Part shown: positions 61,173 to 64,000 of the stretch, in pieces
How the letters are laid out: each line of letters begins with the position of its first letter
Numbering within the stretch: position 1 is the first letter of the stretch
From: Mucilaginibacter sp. MD40
Lineage (GTDB): Bacteria > Bacteroidota > Bacteroidia > Sphingobacteriales > Sphingobacteriaceae
DNA length: 64,000 nucleotides
Assembly: GCF_002288635.1 (NCBI RefSeq)
Contig: NZ_NRSW01000001.1
Span: forward strand, 3,677,852 to 3,741,851
Direction: 5' to 3'
Notes under the pieces: model-generated
What the model saw: only the letters and a program-made list of their open reading frames with translations
Database searches by the model: none
Told to the model about the DNA's origin: nothing
Program-made: the position numbers and the translations under genes

Positions 61173-62270
61173 TTGCGTATAAATCCACATACAAAACCCA
61201 AGAAAAAAGTTGCAATCTTCTTGGGCGCCGGTGCTTCTGCTGCTGACGGAGCACCAATTCAGTCTAATATATTTAGGGATTATTTTAATTCTCTTAAACG
61301 ACGAAAACCCAGTAAAGAACATGAACACGAATTAGTTGCTTTTTTCAAGAAAATGTTTGATATAGATGTATTGTATAAAAATCTTGACAATATCAATTTC
61401 CCTACATTTGAAGAAGCTTTAGGAATACTTGACTTAGCCGATTTAAAAAATGAAGCTTTTAAAGAACTTTCTAATATAAATTTGGAAGTCAACAGCGGGA
61501 GAATAAAATTTCTTCGCTTATATCTACTATTTCTTATGGCCGATATAATCAACGAAAAACTTCAAAAACCCGACACATTACACCGAGTTCTTGTCAATAA
61601 TTTATCAAAAGATCAATTAGATCAAACAACATTTTTGACGACTAATTATGACATTCTGTGTGACAATGCATTGTACTACTTGAATCGGTTTGAAACTAAT
61701 TACAAAAAGGTCGATTATGGTGTAGAATTTATAGATTATAGAAACGGTACATTTGAAAGGCCCAATGACAATAGTATAAAACTCCTTAAACTTCATGGAT
61801 CATTAAACTGGCTTCACTGTCCAGTTTGTAATAATCTGCATATTACTCCTAACGAAAAGGGAGTGTACCGAATGATGACCAATCTCGATTCAATGAGATG
61901 TGAGAATTGTCAAGGAGTTTATTCACCAATAATTATCCCGCCTACCTTTTATAAAGATATGTCTAAAGTGTATTTAGGTCAAGTTTGGAATGTTGCTGAA
62001 GCCGAATTACTCAATACTAATCATCTAATTTTTTGCGGCTATTCATTTCCTGACGCTGATATCCATATTAAATATTTAATTAAACGCATTCAAAAAAATA
62101 GAAACCCTAAAAACGAACTCAAAGTAACGATTATCAATAATCACGATGACAAGGAACAGTCAATTAAAGACGAAGAAAAAAATCGCTACCAGCGCTTTTT
62201 AGGTAAAAACATAAATTACACTGACTTATCTTTTAAAGACTTTGCTAATAATCCTCTTCAAATAATTTAA
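61173..62270 (+). CDS. SIR2-like NAD-binding protein, candidate antiphage effector
   Basis: A 365-aa protein with TTG start. It has the SIR2 Rossmann signature IFLGAGASAADGAP (15-28), LTTNYDILCD (155-164), the His208 loop LHGSLNW and GYSFPDADIH (289-298). A four-Cys zinc site (Cys216, 219, 243, 246) matches the small domain of sirtuins. SIR2-domain proteins in many defence systems degrade NAD+ on infection. No partner gene (Argonaute, HerA, SLOG or TIR) adjoins it, so it would have to act alone. The gene is clearly more AT-rich than its neighbours, which suggests transfer. Confidence 0.8.
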   Translation: MRINPHTKPKKKVAIFLGAGASAADGAPIQSNIFRDYFNSLKRRKPSKEHEHELVAFFKKMFDIDVLYKNLDNINFPTFEEALGILDLADLKNEAFKELSNINLEVNSGRIKFLRLYLLFLMADIINEKLQKPDTLHRVLVNNLSKDQLDQTTFLTTNYDILCDNALYYLNRFETNYKKVDYGVEFIDYRNGTFERPNDNSIKLLKLHGSLNWLHCPVCNNLHITPNEKGVYRMMTNLDSMRCENCQGVYSPIIIPPTFYKDMSKVYLGQVWNVAEAELLNTNHLIFCGYSFPDADIHIKYLIKRIQKNRNPKNELKVTIINNHDDKEQSIKDEEKNRYQRFLGKNINYTDLSFKDFANNPLQII

Positions 62271-62278
62271 TCACCAAA

Positions 62279-62307
62279 AAGCCCGATCTGATTATCAGAC
62301 CGGGCTT
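62279..62307. terminator. Bidirectional terminator
   Basis: Stem aagcccgatctg/cagaccgggctt with one mismatch and loop attat, between the convergent SIR2 and icd genes. An A-run on the left side and TT on the right allow use from both strands. Confidence 0.8.
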
Positions 62308-62329
62308 CATATTTTAGAGAAACGGCTAA

Positions 62330-63559
62330 TTACTTACCCAGTTTCTTTTTCAGGTTCTCGTCAATAGCTTCTAAAAACTCTTCGGTATACAGGTAATCCG
62401 TACCGTGCGCTACCTTAGGTTTAATGGTGATGGCTAAGTCTTTGGTCATTTTGCCGCTTTCAACCGTTTCAATACAAACCTGCTCTAAAGTGTGGCAAAA
62501 GTCGATCAGCTCCTGGTTGTTATCCAGTTTACCGCGGAACTCTAAACCACGGGTCCAAGCAAAAATAGATGCAATTGGGTTGGTTGAAGTTGGGCGGCCT
62601 GCCTGGTGCTCGCGGTAGTGGCGGGTTACCGTACCGTGTGCGGCTTCGGCTTCCATAACGGTACCATCAGGTGTTACCAATGTAGACGTCATTAAACCTA
62701 ATGAACCAAAACCCTGCGCTACGGTGTCAGACTGTACGTCGCCATCGTAGTTTTTACAAGCCCAAACAAAGTTACCGTTCCATTTAAGGGCCGATGCCAC
62801 CATGTCGTCAATTAAACGGTGCTCGTAAGTAATACCAGCAGCGTCAAATTTGGCTTTATAATCGTTTTGGTATATTTCTTCAAAGATGTCTTTAAAACGG
62901 CCATCGTATTTTTTAAGGATGGTGTTTTTAGTTGACAGGTATAAAGGCCAGCCTTTCATTAACGCCTGATTGAAACAAGCATGCGCGAAGCCTTTAATAG
63001 ATTCATCCGTATTATACATGGTTAAGGCAACGCCATCACCTTTAAAGTTAAACACTTCAAATGATTGCGGCTCGCCACCATCTTCAGGAGTAAAAGTAAC
63101 GGTAAGTTTGCCTTTCCCTTTGGTTAAAAAGTCGGTAGCGCGGTACTGGTCGCCAAAAGCGTGGCGGCCAATGCATATAGGCGCTGTCCAGTTAGGTACC
63201 AGGCGCGGCACATTGCTCATTACAATTGGCTCGCGGAATACCGTACCATCTAATATATTACGGATAGTACCATTTGGCGATTTCCACATTTGTTTCAAAC
63301 CAAACTCCTCTACACGCTGCTCATCAGGTGTAATGGTTGCGCATTTAATACCTACGCCATATTGTTTAATAGCGTTAGCAGCATCAACAGTTACCTGGTC
63401 ATCTGTCTGGTCGCGATATTCGATACCAAGGTCATAGTATTTAATATCAAGGTCAAGGTAAGGAATGATCAGTTTATCTTTTATAAACTTCCAGATGATG
63501 CGGGTCATTTCATCACCGTCCAGTTCAACAACCGGATTTGCTACTTTAATTTTCGACAT
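62330..63559 (-). CDS. icd: NADP-dependent isocitrate dehydrogenase
   Basis: A 409-aa enzyme from ATG 63559 (MSKIKVANPVVELDGDEMTRIIW). The frame is open to 63598, but a promoter element at 63592-63599 makes the longer form unlikely. It is the eukaryote-like dimeric IDH type: KSPNGTIRNILDGTVFREPI (substrate Ser/Asn/Arg), CIGRHAFGDQYRATD, and metal Asp residues in the RLIDDMVASALKW and NYDGDVQSD stretches. EAEAAHGTVTRHYREHQ carries the NADP contacts. It converts isocitrate to 2-oxoglutarate in the TCA cycle. Confidence 0.97.
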   Translation of the reverse strand: MSKIKVANPVVELDGDEMTRIIWKFIKDKLIIPYLDLDIKYYDLGIEYRDQTDDQVTVDAANAIKQYGVGIKCATITPDEQRVEEFGLKQMWKSPNGTIRNILDGTVFREPIVMSNVPRLVPNWTAPICIGRHAFGDQYRATDFLTKGKGKLTVTFTPEDGGEPQSFEVFNFKGDGVALTMYNTDESIKGFAHACFNQALMKGWPLYLSTKNTILKKYDGRFKDIFEEIYQNDYKAKFDAAGITYEHRLIDDMVASALKWNGNFVWACKNYDGDVQSDTVAQGFGSLGLMTSTLVTPDGTVMEAEAAHGTVTRHYREHQAGRPTSTNPIASIFAWTRGLEFRGKLDNNQELIDFCHTLEQVCIETVESGKMTKDLAITIKPKVAHGTDYLYTEEFLEAIDENLKKKLGK

Positions 63560-63591
63560 AGCTTTGTTATGATTTTTAATTTTAACGGTTT

Positions 63592-63599
63592 CAAACATA
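63592..63599 (-). promoter_or_regulatory. -7 promoter element of icd
   Basis: On the minus strand TATGTTTG matches TAnnTTTG exactly, 32 bp before the icd ATG at 63559. It decides between the two possible starts. Confidence 0.55.
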
Positions 63600-63816
63600 C
63601 ATAATTTTATATGTAAATACCCGAAACACTTAACTATTATAGTTTAAACTCCGTATACATAATTGGTGCAGGCCAAATAACAATTTTAACAAGTAGTTGT
63701 TGCCTGTAAAATGGTAAAAGCTTTAATTTGGTGAGTAACCATTGCTTTTTAAAAGTTTGATGCTACTTTTATAGCACTCGATTACCAGCGTATTTGTAGC
63801 AGCATAATTGCCGTTT

Positions 63817-64000
63817 ATGAAAAAACCTTTCTTAAAAATATTTTTAACGTTTTTGTTTACAACAGCAGCGCTATTGGCGAAAGCCCAAATAGGCTATGAT
63901 TACGCGCAGTATGACCTTGGCCTTGGCGGAGCTTACAACCAGGTATATGGCGATGCCGAAAAAGTAATTGGCACCCCTTCTGTAGCGGTAAGTTTAAATT
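63817..64000 (+). CDS. Secreted or outer-membrane protein, N-terminal part only
   Basis: ATG at 63817; 61 codons are visible before the window ends. A Sec signal peptide (MKKPFLKIFLTFLFTTAALL, cut near AKAQ) is followed by IGYDYAQYDLGLGGAYNQVYGD. Aromatic/Gly-rich strands like these are common at the start of Bacteroidota beta-barrel proteins, but the family cannot be named from this part. Confidence 0.7.
   Translation, partial: MKKPFLKIFLTFLFTTAALLAKAQIGYDYAQYDLGLGGAYNQVYGDAEKVIGTPSVAVSLN

Noticed and set aside
1..64000. CRISPR array
   Set aside because: No regularly spaced repeats of 24-40 bp were found; the repeats at 1761, 27482 and 49404 are too few and too differently spaced.

Overview
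The window looks like a chromosomal segment of a Bacteroidota bacterium, most likely family Sphingobacteriaceae (Mucilaginibacter- or Pedobacter-like). This is inferred from TAnnTTTG-type -7 promoter elements, the scarcity of Shine-Dalgarno sites, a SusC-type TonB-dependent receptor with a carboxypeptidase-regulatory N-domain, DUF5916 and OmpA-like proteins, and NADP-isocitrate dehydrogenase of the eukaryote-like type. No 16S rRNA is present, so the genus is not proven.

Layout. 1-5965 is a prophage remnant: the end of a tape-measure gene, a ClpP-type prohead protease, a glycosyltransferase on the opposite strand, and a lysis module with an N-acetylmuramidase. It abuts two tandem tRNA-Leu genes. 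6307-7542 holds a Ycf48-like propeller gene and tRNA-Lys with its own promoter and terminator. 7920-13827 is an overlapping three-gene locus: a lipoprotein glycosidase, a cellulose-synthase-like GT2 fused to a degenerate glycosidase domain, and a tandem GH26-like protein. A periplasmic phosphodiesterase follows. 14938-24641 is an AT-rich Wzx/Wzy-type exopolysaccharide locus with a Wzz-like protein, six glycosyltransferases, a flippase and an EpsG-like polymerase. An M1 aminopeptidase follows.

27482-32478 is the most unusual region. A 102-aa small protein is followed by a terminator-like hairpin, a one-TM protein with a WTFFAPSPG motif, an HTTM-domain membrane protein and a DCC thiol-oxidoreductase. 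Next come a hypothetical gene, a membrane protein and a NarL-type two-component system. The same 12-bp operator-like palindrome, CGTA-N4-TACG, occurs twice upstream of the small protein and twice upstream of the second transcription unit, which suggests one regulon.

32544-34975 is katG with a textbook OxyR site. 36641-41789 is a phytate-use locus of TonB receptor, beta-helix lipoprotein and beta-propeller phytase, next to a TPR-LuxR-type regulator. The rest is core metabolism, stress and signalling: OmpA lipoprotein, DUF2157 pair, DUF885-like peptidase, PLP sulfur lyase, PAS histidine kinases, DUF5916 protein, mannose-6-phosphate isomerase, a SIR2-domain candidate defence gene and icd. A SAM-I riboswitch precedes a 1-Cys peroxiredoxin and tRNA-Cys in one probable transcript.

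Four genes (1-1439, 2143-3539, 14938-16055, 59667-60100) are each broken by an apparent loss of one base, three of them in poly-A runs. This looks like homopolymer undercalling or slippage, and these genes should not be assumed dead.
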